Notes under the pieces: model-generated
Database searches by the model: none
Seen by the model: only the letters and a program-made list of their open reading frames with translations
What the model was told of the DNA's origin: nothing
In this document: positions 46,121 through 58,271 of the stretch, piece after piece
Layout: every line of letters starts with the position of its first letter
Position numbering within the stretch: position 1 is the stretch's first letter
Position numbers and translations under genes: made by a program
NCBI GenBank assembly: GCA_006176705.1
Contig: QRFJ01000060.1
Span: forward strand, 1,321,295 to 1,385,294
DNA length: 64,000 bases
Source of the DNA: Cocos nucifera
Taxonomy: Eukaryota; Streptophyta; Magnoliopsida; Arecales; Arecaceae
Direction: 5' to 3'

Positions 46121-47740
46121 AATTTTTCATAATCTTCAGAAAAAAAAAAAATATTTATTTTAAAATTTTGAGATTAAAGTTTTATGATAGTATAAATAAA
46201 GTTTTATGATGGATCTGCCGAATCCATCTGCATCAAGGATGATCGGACTTCGGTCGATCAGCAAAAGGATGACCGGATCCTTGTTTGCCGGTAAAGTATT
46301 CTCCGGAAACAAACCAGCAAAAAAAAAAAGAGAAAAAATATGATGGGTTTTTGGGGTCGGCCGATGTGCCTCATTCAACTGATAGTAATCGTGGCTGCTC
46401 CGTGTTGGTGGCAGGCCGAAGTCGTGGCTGCGGCTGCCTCCCAAAAGCGGTGGCGGCCGTTCGACCGCTTGCAACCTTTGATACCGCGGATGAAATCCGC
46501 GATGGATCGATAGTGGAGGAAGCTGGAGGAGCTGTCATCGATCTCAATCCAGAACCGAGGGAGGCAGGAAAGTGGCAGCGTTACAAGGCACTGGTTGCAG
46601 CGGCCGCGGTGTTCCAGCTCACTCGCGATGGTGGCGGAGCGAGACGGGACATGGGCGGCGGCCGTGCAAGATGGCGGCAAAGGGTGGCACTGCGTAGAAC
46701 AGTGGCTGGCGGCTGAAAGATTTTGGATGGCCGATCGGCCGCCTTTGGGCATGGAAAACCCCTCCTCTTTGTAACAGAGGAGAGGATGTCGCCCTGATGG
46801 GCTATTGGGTTCTCGGGTTTTGGATTCGGACTTTGATCCAATCCATTAAGTATAAACCCGTTAATTCTTAAATCAGTTAAGTCAGGCCAAAACCAAAGTC
46901 TGGTTAATTTGGGTTCGGGCTCTTTTGCAATTAAGCCCTCGATAAAGTTTAAATTATAAAAGAATCTAATTACATTTATAAACCTTTTTGCAAATTAGCC
47001 CCAAATATTTTTGAGATTTCAAAATAGTTCTCAAAAGTTTTCTTTCAGTCCCTAAATCATTGTTTTATCTTTTAATGATCCACTAAGCTTGTTTTAAATC
47101 ATTACTTAATGAAGATCTTAGAATTTTATGTCATTAAATATTGATTATTGATGAAATTTCTTTCATATGCATATTTTTAAGTTTATAATTTATTAGTCAC
47201 CAAAATAGCCAAACTAGAATATTTAACATGCATTAAGAAATTTTAATTATTATTTATATGCATGATTTTATGTATAATTTGAGCCAAACTAGAATGTTTT
47301 TAAAAAAAATAATTTGCATAATCTGATCATTTATTCATGATTAAATACCTATTAATGAAAAGTTGAATGGATAAATTGATGTTCATAATTCATTGGAACT
47401 TTAGGGTTTACTCAAAGATGAATCAATTATTCCATGAATAGTGAATATAATAGAAGTAAATTAATATTCTTTGATCAAATATATTTGTATATCCAAAGAT
47501 AATAGATATATTTGATTAAAAATATTTAATTATCTATTAAAAAAATATTAATATTATTAAATTATGATAGTATATTGTAATATCTATCCAAAGAAGAATT
47601 ACAATATGCTTTTATTATTAATTATTTGAATCCATAAGAAAATTATTTTATTTTAATTTAAGCATTTATGTATTATTTTGTAGCTGTTTTTTTTTATTTG
47701 CATGCTTCATCTATTACTATATATTATAGTTTGAACTTCT
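46121..47740 (+). other. Copia leader: GC-rich block then AT-rich DNA
   Basis: 46285-46800 is GC-rich with overlapping open frames on both strands and no recognisable domain. 46800-47740 is AT-rich. This lies between primer site and gag and is probably untranslated leader. A foreign insertion cannot be excluded for the GC-rich block. Confidence 0.4.
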
Positions 47741-47749
47741 CCTAATGGA

Positions 47750-50470
47750 ATGAATAAGTCAATTTTCACTTAGGTATTTTAGATCTTGACTTAGCATTAT
47801 TGAAAAATAAACTTACTACTTTTACGGACTCCAGCAGTAAGGAAGAGAAGTTACATCATAAAGCATAAAAATGTTCTAACAGATTAAGCTTTTTGTTCAT
47901 GCGAATGACTACTGCCAACAACATTAAGAGCATTATTCCATAAATAGAAAGTATGAAAGAATATTTAAAATTTTTGTAAGAACATTTTTATTCTACAGAT
48001 AAGTCACTCACTAATACATTAATGGTAGAACTCACGATCATGAAATTTGATTGATCACGGAGGATGCAAATTCATATTGTAGAGATGACTAATATTGTAG
48101 TAAGATTAGGTTAAAGTCTTTGGAGATGACCGTTGATGACTCATTCTTAGTGCAACTCATTCTGAATTCTCTACCTTCTGAGTATGGATCTTTTTACATC
48201 AATTATAACACTGTTAAGGACAAGTGGAATGTCAGTGCTTATTCAGGAGGAAACAAGACTGAAGAAACAAGATAGTCATTTTATTAACTTCATAAATCAA
48301 GAAGTTAGTAAAGTATACAAGAAGAAATTCAACAAATTTAAGAAGAAAAAAAATGCCTGCTAAAGATCTTCAGGCTAATAAGAAAGAATAAAAGTTGGAT
48401 AGGTATTATTTCTATAAGAAAATTGGATACTATCAGAAAGACTACTTGAAATGTAATGGTTGGATCGAAAAAAAAATAAATCTAATACATTTATATATTT
48501 TGAATTAAATTTAACTAAAATTTTTAATAATACTTGGTGGCTTAATTCTGATGCAATCACTCATGTTTCTAATTTGATGCAGGAATTTCTTTCGATCCAA
48601 ACTATAAATCAAATTGAAGACTTTATATTCATAGGAAATCGTATAAAGGTTTCAATTGAAGGCACGGCACTTATCATTTGATCTTGGATACTAGTTATCA
48701 TTTGAATCTATTACAGACAACTTATGTATCTTCAATTTTTAGGAACTTAATTTTTCTTTCAAAACTTGATGTTTCTAGATTTAATTTTAGATTTGGACAT
48801 GATTGTTTTAGTTTATATAAGAATACTTCATTTATTGATTCTGAAGTACTTATTGATGGTTTATATAAATTAAAACTTGATGATCTTTTAGCTAAATTTT
48901 TTCTTACTATGCATCATAATTATGGTATTAAGCGTAGTTTTCTAAATAAAAATTCTACTTACTTGTGGCATAAACATTTGGGTCACATATCCAAAGAAAA
49001 ATTAATTAGAAAGATTGGTAAGGAATGAAATTCTTCTAAATTTAGATTTTACTGATCTTGGTATATGTATAGATTGCATCAAAGGAAAGCAAACTAAACA
49101 TAATAAAAAAGATACCACAAGAAGCAATCAGCTTCTTGAAATTATACACACTGATATATATGGATCTTTTGATATTTTATTCTTTAGTAAAAAAATATTT
49201 TATCACTTTTATCGATAATTTTTTATGTTATGATTTTGTTTATTTGCTCCATGAAAAATCTCAAGCAGTGGATGTCCTTGAGGTATTTATAAATGAGGTT
49301 AAAAGATAATTAGATAAAAAGATGAAAATCATAAGATCTAATAGAGATAGTGAATATTATGAAAAATATAATGAAACAAAATAATGTTCCGATCCATTTA
49401 CAAAGTTTCTCGAAAAATATGGTATATGTGCGCAATACTTAGTGAAATAGTGTAGCTGAAAGGCGAAATTAGATATTAATGGATATGGTTAGGAGTATGA
49501 TTAGTAACTTCTCATTACCCAAATTATTATAGATGCATGCTCTTAAAATCGCTATGTATTTACTAAATAGGGTTCCTAGTAAGGCAATTTCAAAAACTCT
49601 TTTTGAACTATGGACTGGAAGAAAACCTAGTTTAAGATATTTTCATGTTTGGGATTGTGCAGTGGAAGCAAAAATTTATAATCCATATAAAAAAAAAAAT
49701 TAGATTCACGAATGATTAGTAGTTGCTTTATTGGTTATACAGAGAAATCTAAAGGGTATAGATTACTGTCCAAACCATAGTCTAAGAATTATTGAAATCG
49801 GTAATGCAAGATTTATTGAAAATTATGAAGTCAGTGGAAGTGATGAATGAAATAGTGTGGAAAAAAAAATTAGAATAGATATTTCATTACCCATAAGTAT
49901 TCCTTCATCCATACCTATACAAAATATTATGCCTAATAATGAATAACATTTGAATGAAGCATTATTTCATGAAGGAACTGATTCACAAATATCTGACGTA
50001 CCTAAACCATAAGGAATATCTTTTAGAAGATCTGAAAGAAAAAAAGATTAGACATTCCTAATGATTATATGGTGTACTTACAGAAGTCAGATTTTGATAT
50101 TGAAATTAACGAAGATCCGATTTTATTTTTACAAGCCATAGAAAGTGCTGAGTCTGATAAATAGATTGATGCCATGAAAGATGAGTTAAAATTCATAAAA
50201 GATAACAAAGTCTGGGATCTTAAAAATTTATCGTGATAATTCTGTAGTAGTATTCTTCTCCAAAAATAACAAATATTAAAGAGGTACAAAACACATAGAG
50301 TTAAAATATTTTATTGTTAAGAAGGAGATTCAAAAATAAAGAGTGTTTATTGAATATATTGAAACTGATCTCATGATAGTAGATCCGTTGATAAAAGGCT
50401 TACAATCGAAGATATTTAAAGAACATGTACATAGAATGAGTCTTGGTTGTATTAATGAATGATATGTTAA
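47750..50470 (+). pseudogene. Copia gag-pol relic lacking most of reverse transcriptase and RNase H
   Basis: Gag ends near 48100-48240 (motif LNSLPSEYGSF). A damaged zinc knuckle is near 48410-48450. The protease position reads NSDAITHVSN near 48540, so the catalytic DSG/DTG is lost. A pre-integrase motif LWHKHLGHISKEKL is near 48965, and an integrase start (IHTDIYGSF) near 49146. Reverse transcriptase begins at 50127-50235 (DELKFIKDNKVWDL) but only about 60 bp later the very end of RNase H appears (TDLMIVDPLIKGL, 50365-50403). The catalytic part of reverse transcriptase is thus deleted. Confidence 0.82.
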
Positions 50471-50613
50471 TGATGTTTTTGACAATTTGAGCTTAATAAA
50501 ATATTTTCTGATTTATATTAATAAATTTTTTATTTCTTATGATGGTGTACATATAAATTATATCATATTTTAATTGTAACAAGAAAGTCTGTATGAGATA
50601 TTATTGTGGACCA

Positions 50614-50627
50614 TAATAAATAAATAA

Positions 50628-50662
<35 letters not shown>
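50614..50662. repeat. (AATA)n/(TA)n microsatellite
   Basis: A few AATA units run into about 15 TA units inside the copia element, upstream of its 3' LTR. Confidence 0.9.
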
Positions 50663-50666
<4 letters not shown>

Positions 50667-50834
50667 TCTAGTATGTTAAATTACAAGTATTATGGTATAT
50701 AGAAGAAAGTATGCTAAATGAATTGCATATACCATCATAACTCGCATTTAGTAATTTGTTATACTAAGGTAATTATGATGAACATTAAAAATAAAATTTA
50801 TTGTAATCAGGCCAAGTGGAAGAATATTATAATA

Positions 50835-51201
50835 TGTTCCTATTAAATGGCCAATTTATTATGAACTCGAATTCTGATAATGATCGATCTGAATTCAAAT
50901 AGAATTTAAATATCATACAGTTACTTGATGAGGGTATCGATAAAAGTCTATAAATAGAGATTCTATTCCCGCCCATAAATGTGATATAGAAATTTCATCA
51001 TCATGGCTACGGCACAAGGTACGGAAGAAGGGAGAGAAATTGATCTAAGGAAGACTAAGATATCTTCTTTTATTTTTGCATCAAATTCTTCTGCATCAGA
51101 TATATTTTATGAAGATTATGGACTCTTTTTTTTATAATCTTGTTTTTTTTATGATGTTCTTGATTAAAAACACGCAGTAGAACATCATATTAACATTTAC
51201 A
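50835..51201 (+). repeat. 3' LTR of the copia element
   Basis: 367 bp. It aligns with 45826-46104 throughout but carries an extra ~60 bp insertion near 50970-51030. Confidence 0.75.
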
Positions 51202-53177
51202 TGCACATGACCGGGCATTTTGCCTGTTTGACAGCTTCTCTGATTGCTCGTTTTTTCTTAGGTCTACCGGTTCCGCTCGTGTTCCAACTAAGAATCATTA
51301 ACGGAGAATGCTAAACATCTAAGTGACAACAAAGGTGGGCGCAATGAAGATTGAGAGCCCCTTAAGTATTGCCAAAAAGGCACAACCAACCAGTTGTTCA
51401 TTGCGTAGATCCAAAAGTTTGACATAAAAAATACCACTATGGCAGCTGGGGAAGGAAACAAACACGATGAAAGCTGGGATTGGGACTGGTGGAGTCTCCC
51501 ACAGACCTCCAATTGAGCCTTTGGTTGTGGGGTCATCCTTTTGCGGCTGCCATAACTTGTTCTGCCAGCTTTCCGCATCGTTGAGCTTCATGGGTCTTCA
51601 GCTTACCTATTGGGTCAGTTTGATCCCCAGCCTCCAACAACAGCCCGCAAAGCTTTCCCATTTCTGTGATTTTGGTTGGTGTCAAGGAGTTTATGAGTAG
51701 CATGTCTCCCGCAGTGAGTCTTCATCCAGACCGAGTGCCTTGATCTTCTTGGTTCTCAGCCGAGCGCTGTGTTTACGGGGAGTTCACAACCGCATGTTGG
51801 GGATGGATGGTGTTTTCTGTTGCATGCCTCCAGAATTCTAGTAAAGACCTGTCTCAGGGGGATGGTCGTTGCGTGTAGCTGTGGTTTATGACCGGGTTTC
51901 TAGTTTGAGATTTAAAATCTCGTGGGTAGCCCTGCAGTTTTTGAGGTCCGAGTCAGATATATGGCCATCGATCCAAAACTTATAGAGAGCGAGTTCAAAT
52001 TTGAATTGCTCACATGAAATGCCTGACCAGTTAGGAAGGTCTATCAGAGGATACTCGATGGCTTGATCCAGGGTCGGGTCTCGCGAGGTGGTGTAGTGGG
52101 AAGCCAACGGTTGATGTCAGAATTCGGCTACTCTGCACCAGCCCCTATTGTTGAGGATGTCATGGGTTGCTGAGTTCCAGACTATTCTCCCGACCATCTT
52201 CCCTTATGGGATTTGAGGGCTGTTCTCCTTGCATTTGGACTATCGGACAGAGGTCCCGGCCTCTTTCTGTTCCCTGGCAAGGGTGATCCTCCCCCAGATC
52301 CGAACCAGTAGTCCCAATCATCTTCTTCACCGTCTGCTTCCTCATTCGTTGAGGGTGAATCTGGAGGAATCTGCTCCGAAACATAGTTAATTCAGATCTT
52401 AACATGATAACTAAAAGGTCCTACTCTTACGTTAACAGATTCAGAAATGTCTTTAATTTCTTCACAGAAGAAATCTAGGTCGAAAGATGTGAGATCTTCC
52501 CATTTTAGACAGTTTTTACTTGCTCTGTGGGGCAATCCAAGACTTAAGACGATTGCCGCCACCGCTTGAGAGTTCTAACTAACAGGAGGTAAATTAATTA
52601 AACTGGCACTCGCCTTGAGCTTCAGCTTATGGGGCATACCCCCCTTGAATGGATCCCAATGACTTACCAGGAGTTGAAACCCATTGCCTCTGATTCTACC
52701 TCCAATCATTAGTTGATGGATTGCTTCTCCAGCGGGGCAGGCAACGAAGAATGTGTTAGGATCAGCCAGTCGTCTTGTCGTCCAAAAGTCAGCAACGTTG
52801 ACCTTTCGAGCGAGAGCATTCTGCACATCATCTTCCTTAATCATTCTTCCATAAGCTTCAACAAAGGCCGGTCGATCTAAGAATAACTCCGTTTCCTCTG
52901 TTGCTGAAGATACACTAACGAAAGCTTTACGATGCTCGGTGTCTAATGCTGATGTTGTGGGCGTTTTGCTCGCCATGGCTGCTGGTTTGAATCTTTGCGC
53001 CTCGGGTAGCTGGGAGCGCCTGATGGGTGTGGGTTTTCGAAGTGGCTTCTCCTTTTCTTCTTCTTCTTCTTCTTCTTGTTTTTTTTTTGGGTACAGCTTC
53101 TCCTCCTTTCTGTTGGGTGGTTGGGGGTGCTCTCTGCATGAATGAGTGTGGTCCTTATCACCGCACCGAAAGCACAT
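51202..53177 (-). pseudogene. LINE ORF1 and endonuclease N-terminus, proximal part of the split LINE
   Basis: Right to left: an ORF1 frame (52575-53177) starts with a CCHC zinc knuckle (CFRCGDKDHTHSC). It continues through a Lys/Glu-rich linker to a domain with NALARKVNVADF and HQLMIGGRIRGNGFQLL, as in plant L1 ORF1 (nucleic-acid-binding). Decayed sequence follows to about 51300, where ILSWNTSGTGRPKKKRAI opens an endonuclease domain. That domain is cut at 51202 by the copia element and continues at 45825. Both halves are on the minus strand and collinear, so they are one element. Confidence 0.75.
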
Positions 53178-54245
53178 TCAAGTAGGGAACGGTATAGCGC
53201 GGGGTTCGGCTATAGGCAGATCGCAGATGGTAGGAAGACTTCACTGGATTCGGATAGCCTGATCATCGGACATTGATGCCATATTTTAGCGCATTTCCAT
53301 AAGTTCGGTGTGTCGTCCTATGCCCTTGAATTGGCAAGCGTGCCGTAGAAGGGACGTATTGAGGCGGCCGCGAGGAGGTGCGCTGCAGCCATCGGCCATG
53401 GAAGTGTTATCGTTGAAGTGGGGGACTGTTTGCATTGGGTGGTAGACGGCATTTTACTGACTGCATGTTGCGCATTCAATGTTTGAGGCAATCTTCGTCG
53501 ATTGGCGTGTGGCTCTGAGAAAGTGGTTGGGGCTGCGTGGCGAAGGGGTTTACCCCTCCTCGGTACCTGCTTTCCAGAAGGGATCTCGCTCGTCGATATG
53601 GGATTGACTGTGTCGGATTATGTTCCCGAAAGGTGGTGGGCCCAACAATCCCCTGGAGCTTGGGAATGGTGCTCAGATGGTAATCTCCAGTCGTCGTCCC
53701 AATGGAACGGCATTCGTACCCGTAGCAATGTAATGGTTACTATTGATGTACCGTCGTTGTTGCACCGTCGGGCTTGTCTTGCTCCGCCGTCGTGGGGGGT
53801 ATGGGAGCTTTCCATGTTGCCACACAAGTTCTTCAGAGCCCAACGCGAGGTCGCTTTCATGTATCCTAGCTTCTTATCTGGAAATGGAAAAATATAGGTT
53901 TTCTTTCGGTACCTTGGTATGTCGGGGGTGGTGACTGACGAGGTAGTGGGGGGGGGGGGGGGTGCTTCAGGGCGATGCTTTGGGTGTAGGAGGGATGACA
54001 AGTAAAACACACACACACTTCGATTATCTTTGACGTGCAACCATCAGCAACTACATGGAGGAGAAGTAGATCCTCATTTGCCAGTCTAACTAACATAATT
54101 ATTGGGAAAAAAAAAAAAAATGCTGTCACACGTCTATGTCAAACCAGAGATTCTATGTTCAAATCATTAATTAGTGGGTACAGGTGGTCTTCCTATTTCT
54201 TGTATCTGGCAAATTTCCTTCAAGTGTCCTGCTTCAAGTTTCATA
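53178..54245. other. No gene seen: LINE 5' region and low-complexity DNA
   Basis: Probable upstream ORF1/5' untranslated sequence of the LINE as far as about 53400-54000. A 15-base G run is at 53948-53962 and a 15-A run at about 54106-54120. Open frames on both strands show no domain. Confidence 0.35.
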
Positions 54246-54250
54246 CAATC
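54246..54250. repeat. Possible target duplication CAATC (left of element X)
   Basis: CAATC before element X compares with CAAC between X and Y (59836-59839), one base shorter. Confidence 0.4.
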
Positions 54251-55790
54251 TGTTGGTGCAGAAATCCGTCGCCGCCGGAGGTCGCCGCAATCGAGGCCGC
54301 TGGGCGCCGCCGGGGATCTGCCAAAACGAAGTCCCGTCCGGAACCGGTGGGGTGGTGGCTCCGGCAGGACCCTCCGACGGTCAAGTTAGCTTCCGGCCAA
54401 CAGTAATGGAGTGCTCGGAATGAGTTCCGGAGCTTAGAGTGGAGGAGGAGAGCTTAGAGAGTCGAGAGTTCAGAGGAGCTTAGCCTTAGTATGTCGGGAG
54501 GGTCCTTTTATAGCGGAGCTTAGTTGATGGTGACGGCTGTGCCGTCTGGCAGAGAGTCGTCGGACAGATGGAGTTTGGTACGGAGAGGAAGGCGTCGTCC
54601 GACAGATCGTGGGAGCCATACCGGCAAGTCGTGGGCCGCATGGAGTCCGATACGGAGAGGAAGGCGTCGTCCGGCAGATCGTGGGAGCCATACCGGCGAG
54701 TCATCGTGGGCCGCATGGAGTCCGGTACGGGAGGAAGGCGTCGTCCGGTAGATCGTGGGAGCCATACCGGCGAGTCGTGGGCCGCATGGAGTCCGGTACG
54801 GGGAGGAAGCGCCGTCCGGTCTTGCTGCAGGCGACAGTTCGTCCAATGGAGTTCGGACTTGTAACAGAGTTTCGGCCGAGGGGGAAGCTGGGGGAGTTCG
54901 TCTGGCTGAAGGGTCGGCGTAGAGTTCGGCCGTGGGACGGTTGCCGAGGAGTTCGACCGCTGAGAGGCCCGAAGAAGCTCGGCTGGCCAGTTGAAGGACT
55001 TCGGTTGCTAGTTGGTTCGGCCAGGGCTCGCTGAGGAGTTCGGTCGCCTAGGGTCGGTCCGAAGGGGTTCGGCCACTTGGGCTCGCCTGAAGTCGGTCCG
55101 AAAGGAGCTCGCTGCATGGGCTCGCCTGGGGTCGGTCCGAAGGGGTTCGGCCACTTTTGGCTCGCCTGAAGTCGGTCCGAAGGAGCTCGGCCGTGGGAAG
55201 TCCGAAGGAGTTCGGCTGCATGGGCTCGCCTGGGGTCGGTCCGAAGGGGTTCGGCCACTTGGGCTCGCCTGAAGTCGGTCCGAAGGAGCTCGGCCGTGGG
55301 AAGTCCGAAGGAGTTCGGCTGCATGGCTCGCCTGGGGTCGGTCCAAAGGAGCTCGCCGTGGGAAGTCCGAAGGAGTTCGGCTGCATGGCTCGCCTGGGGT
55401 CGGTCCGAAAAAGCTCGGCCGTGGGAAGTCCGAAGGAGTTCGGCTGCATGGGCTCGCCTGGGGTCGGTCCGAAAGGGGTTCGGCCACTTGGGCTCGCCTG
55501 AAGTCGGTCCGAAGGAGCTCGACCGTGGGAAGTCCGAAGGAGTTCGGCTGCATGGGCTCGCCTGGGGTCGGTCCGAAAAAGCTCGGCCGTGGGAAGTTCG
55601 GCTGGCGGTGGGAGTTCGTCCTCTAGGCAGTTTGGCCCGGACCTTGGCGCAGGGGAGTTCGGCCTCTAGGTAATTCGGTCGTGTTAGGGGCTCGGCCTGG
55701 CGCCTGGCGCTGAAGCTCTTCAGCGGCTACTGGTTACATTGGGCTGAGCGTCGGGTCGGGCTTCGGCAGGAGCGAGATTTATCCCCAACA
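54251..55790 (-). repeat. 3' LTR of element X
   Basis: 1540 bp; on the plus strand it runs from TGTTGGTGC to CCCCAACA. A TATA box (CTATAAAAGG on the minus strand) is at 54504-54513. Several CCGAAGGAGTTCGG hairpin motifs are present. Confidence 0.93.
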
Positions 55791-56257
55791 GTAGCCCCCC
55801 CACTCCCGAGTTCAAAAATTGAAGGAAGGGAGTACCAAAACAGGCGACTGCCGAAGTCTTCTTCCCGGCTCCGCATTTGTCGCAGCTGAAGCTCGAGGGA
55901 GGTCCCATCTCCAGCCAATATTGACGCTGAAGTTGAAGCTGATGAGGCTTGGGGGAGGTCATCTCCCCAGTCGATGTTTGGAGTTGAAGTGGGATCGATT
56001 TCCAGTCAAATAATGTTGAAGCCGACGTTGAGGCCGGAGTCAATGTCGCCCCCCGTGGTCAGGGTCGGAGTTGACATTGCCTTCATCACACCGAGGTCGA
56101 TTCGGGGGAGACCTCCTCTTTTGCAGTCAAGGTTTATGATCGCTTGGGGGAGATCCCGTCTCCCGCTGATGCTGATACCGAAGTTGAAGCTGAGGTCCGA
56201 AGAGACCTCGTCTTCTGCAGTGAAGCTTTGCCCGTAGACTCTGGGGCTCGGCCTTGG
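55791..56257 (-). other. Polypurine tract and 3' internal region of element X
   Basis: The inverted polypurine tract directly follows the LTR. The next ~250 bp match, inverted, the region 39790-40080 of the plus-strand element (shared AGCTGAAG/GAGGTC blocks), so both derive from one ancestor up to the point where their minisatellites differ. Confidence 0.75.
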
Positions 56258-56870
56258 ACCTTGCTCACGTCAGGACAGGTTCTCCTTTGTTCCCAACGGG
56301 CGTTGGGGCACATGGGGACCGTCGTCCTCGCCTCTCCCCCCATCCCGTCCTTGGTGGACGGGGCCTTCGACTTTGCTCACGCTAGGACGAGGTTCTCTCC
56401 TGTTTCCTGGCCGGCTGTGGGCACATGAGGACCGTCGTCCTCGCTTCTCCCCCCTCCCGTCCTTGGTGGACGGGCCTTTGACTTTGCTCGTGCTTATGAC
56501 GAGGTTCTCCTCCTGTTCCTAGCCGGCTGTGGGGCACATGAGACCGTCGTCCTCGCTTCTCCCCCCATCCCGTCCTTGTGGACGGGGCCTTTGACTTTGC
56601 TCGTGCTAGGACGAGGTTCTCCTCCTGTTCCTAGCCGGCTGTGGGGGACAATGGGACCGTCGTTCCCTCGCTTCTCCCCCCATCCCGTCCTTTTGTGGAC
56701 GGGGCCTTTGACTTTGCTCGTGCTAGGACGAGGTTCCTCCTGTTCCTAGCTGGCTGTGGGGCACATGAGGACCGTCGTCCTCGCTTCTCCCCCATCCCGT
56801 CCTTTGCGACGGGCCTTTGACTTTTGGCTCGCCTAGGACGAGGTTCCTCCTCCTGTATTCCTAACGCGGC
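56258..56870. repeat. 115-bp minisatellite in element X, ~5 copies
   Basis: Units contain TTTGCTCACGCTAGGACGAGG, CATGAGGACCGTCGTCCTCG and CCCGTCCTTTGTGGACGGG. The copies here are irregular in length through small indels. Confidence 0.9.
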
Positions 56871-57419
56871 GACTGCTTCTTCCGTCATCGTATAGATTTC
56901 TCATCCAGAAATTGATTTATAGAGAGGGAGAGTTTTACCGAAGAGAAGATGATCGCAGCGTATTTTCGTTCGAGGGTTGTCGGGGTGTTGTTCCTCGGAG
57001 TTCCCTCGGGCAATAAGTCCCGTCCAGACGAACCTCCTCTATCTCATGCCGGCCTTCATAATTTGACCATGCTTCTCTTGACTTGTAGCTGGGGATGACC
57101 AATCACCGATGTAGCTAGCTCCTAGCTCTTCCCCGGGGTGGCGTGATGACGCCGCGGGCACGGCCAACCTTGTCTTTCCAGTTACGGCAAGTGCCTATAG
57201 CCGATCTTCTCCCTGATCGCGCATGTTTGTGAAGGCCGTAGTCCTTCAGGTCTTGCGGTTGGCTCTTACTTTGCCGAGAATTCGAGTTAGAGGAGCGGGT
57301 CGTAGTTGCGGAACCTTCTGGGAGGGGGCTTCGTTCCGTCCTTGCCGGCGCCGAATTTATTTTGGAGGTTGAGTTGAGGAGTTTCGGCTCTCCACCGAAC
57401 TTCATTTCGCCTTGACGAC

Positions 57420-57665
57420 GAGCCTTGGGGAGCTCGCTTTTCTTCGAGCCGAACTTCATTCCTCTTTCCCACGAGACCCGCCGTGGAGAACTTTCTGCTG
57501 CTCTTGTTCGGACGAGCTCGAGGGGAGCTCGGCTTTTCTCGCCCGAACTTCATTCCTCTTTCCCACGAGACCCGTCGTGGGAGAACTTTCTGCTGCTCTT
57601 GTTCGGACGAGCTCGAGGGAAGCTCGGCTTTTCTCGCCCCGAACTTTCATTCCGCCTCCAGTGAA
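57420..57665. repeat. Tandem repeat of ~118 bp in the element X internal region
   Basis: A block containing CGAACTTCATTCCTCTTTCC, GAGAACTTTCTGCTGCTC and TTCGGACGAGCTCGAGG is present twice, plus a partial third copy. Confidence 0.85.
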
Positions 57666-57899
57666 CACTTTGTAGGCGTTCCTTTGGGGGACATACTGGA
57701 GCGTGAGTTCGGCCTTACTTGCGCCGAACTTCGTTCCACTTTCCCATGGAAGAGCTCGTGTGGAGGACTCTTACTTCTTTGTCGGAGCTTCCTCGCTGAC
57801 GGGCTCATAGGTGGTTCGCCTTCCTCGTGCCGAACTTCATTCCGCTTCAGCGGGGAACTTCTGCTCTCTGTTTCTCTCTTCGGGGCGATTGGCTCTTCA

Positions 57900-58271
57900 C
57901 CTTAAGGCTGATTTCTCACGCCCTCATGGCGGGCTTGCTGGTGGAGTCGCTACCGGAGGCTGCTATAAAAGCGTGCAAACGCCTCCGTGAGGCCACGGCC
58001 ACGGATCTGTCGGTCAAGCAGGCCGAACTGCTTCACATCCACCGCGGGTTCAGGTGGAACCTTAGGCCGCCGGCGGCTGAAGAAGGAGCAAGACGGGCCT
58101 GGACGGGATCGGTCGCAGAGCCACCGAACGCCGTGCGGAAGCTCTCCTGGGTGGCGTTTTTCTCTTCGAAAGAGAAAAGGAAGATCTCTGGAGAGGAAGA
58201 GAAGGTCGCCGGAGCACTCCTTTAAGAACAAGGGAACCTCGAAGGTTCAGGACCTCCTTCTACGCGCAATC
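57900..58271 (-). pseudogene. Gag N-terminus remnant of element X
   Basis: Right to left, the leader matches the plus-strand element's sequence after its primer site (shared CGAGGTTCCCTTGTTCTTAA). Decayed coding similar to its gag start follows (a GLTEA segment is retained), but without the gag core or zinc motif. Heavily frameshifted. Confidence 0.6.

Larger units (their letters stand above)
45826..51201 (+). mobile_element. Ty1/copia element inserted in a LINE, internally deleted
   Basis: Two diverged LTRs (45826-46104 and 50835-51201), both starting TGTTCC and ending TTTACA, enclose a primer site, a gag-pol relic in plus orientation, and GC-rich leader DNA. The LTRs differ by many substitutions and indels, so the insertion is old. 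The target duplication (CTATA, TGCAC) is not preserved. The LINE endonuclease reading frame stops at one border and resumes at the other. Confidence 0.8.

Noticed and set aside
46285..46752. GC-rich open frames on both strands (143 and 125 codons)
   Set aside because: They lie in the leader of a copia element, between primer site and gag; composition alone explains open frames on both strands.
53502..54040. 131- and 140-codon open frames on opposite strands
   Set aside because: No domain; the region is the probable 5' part of a decayed LINE and borders homopolymer runs.
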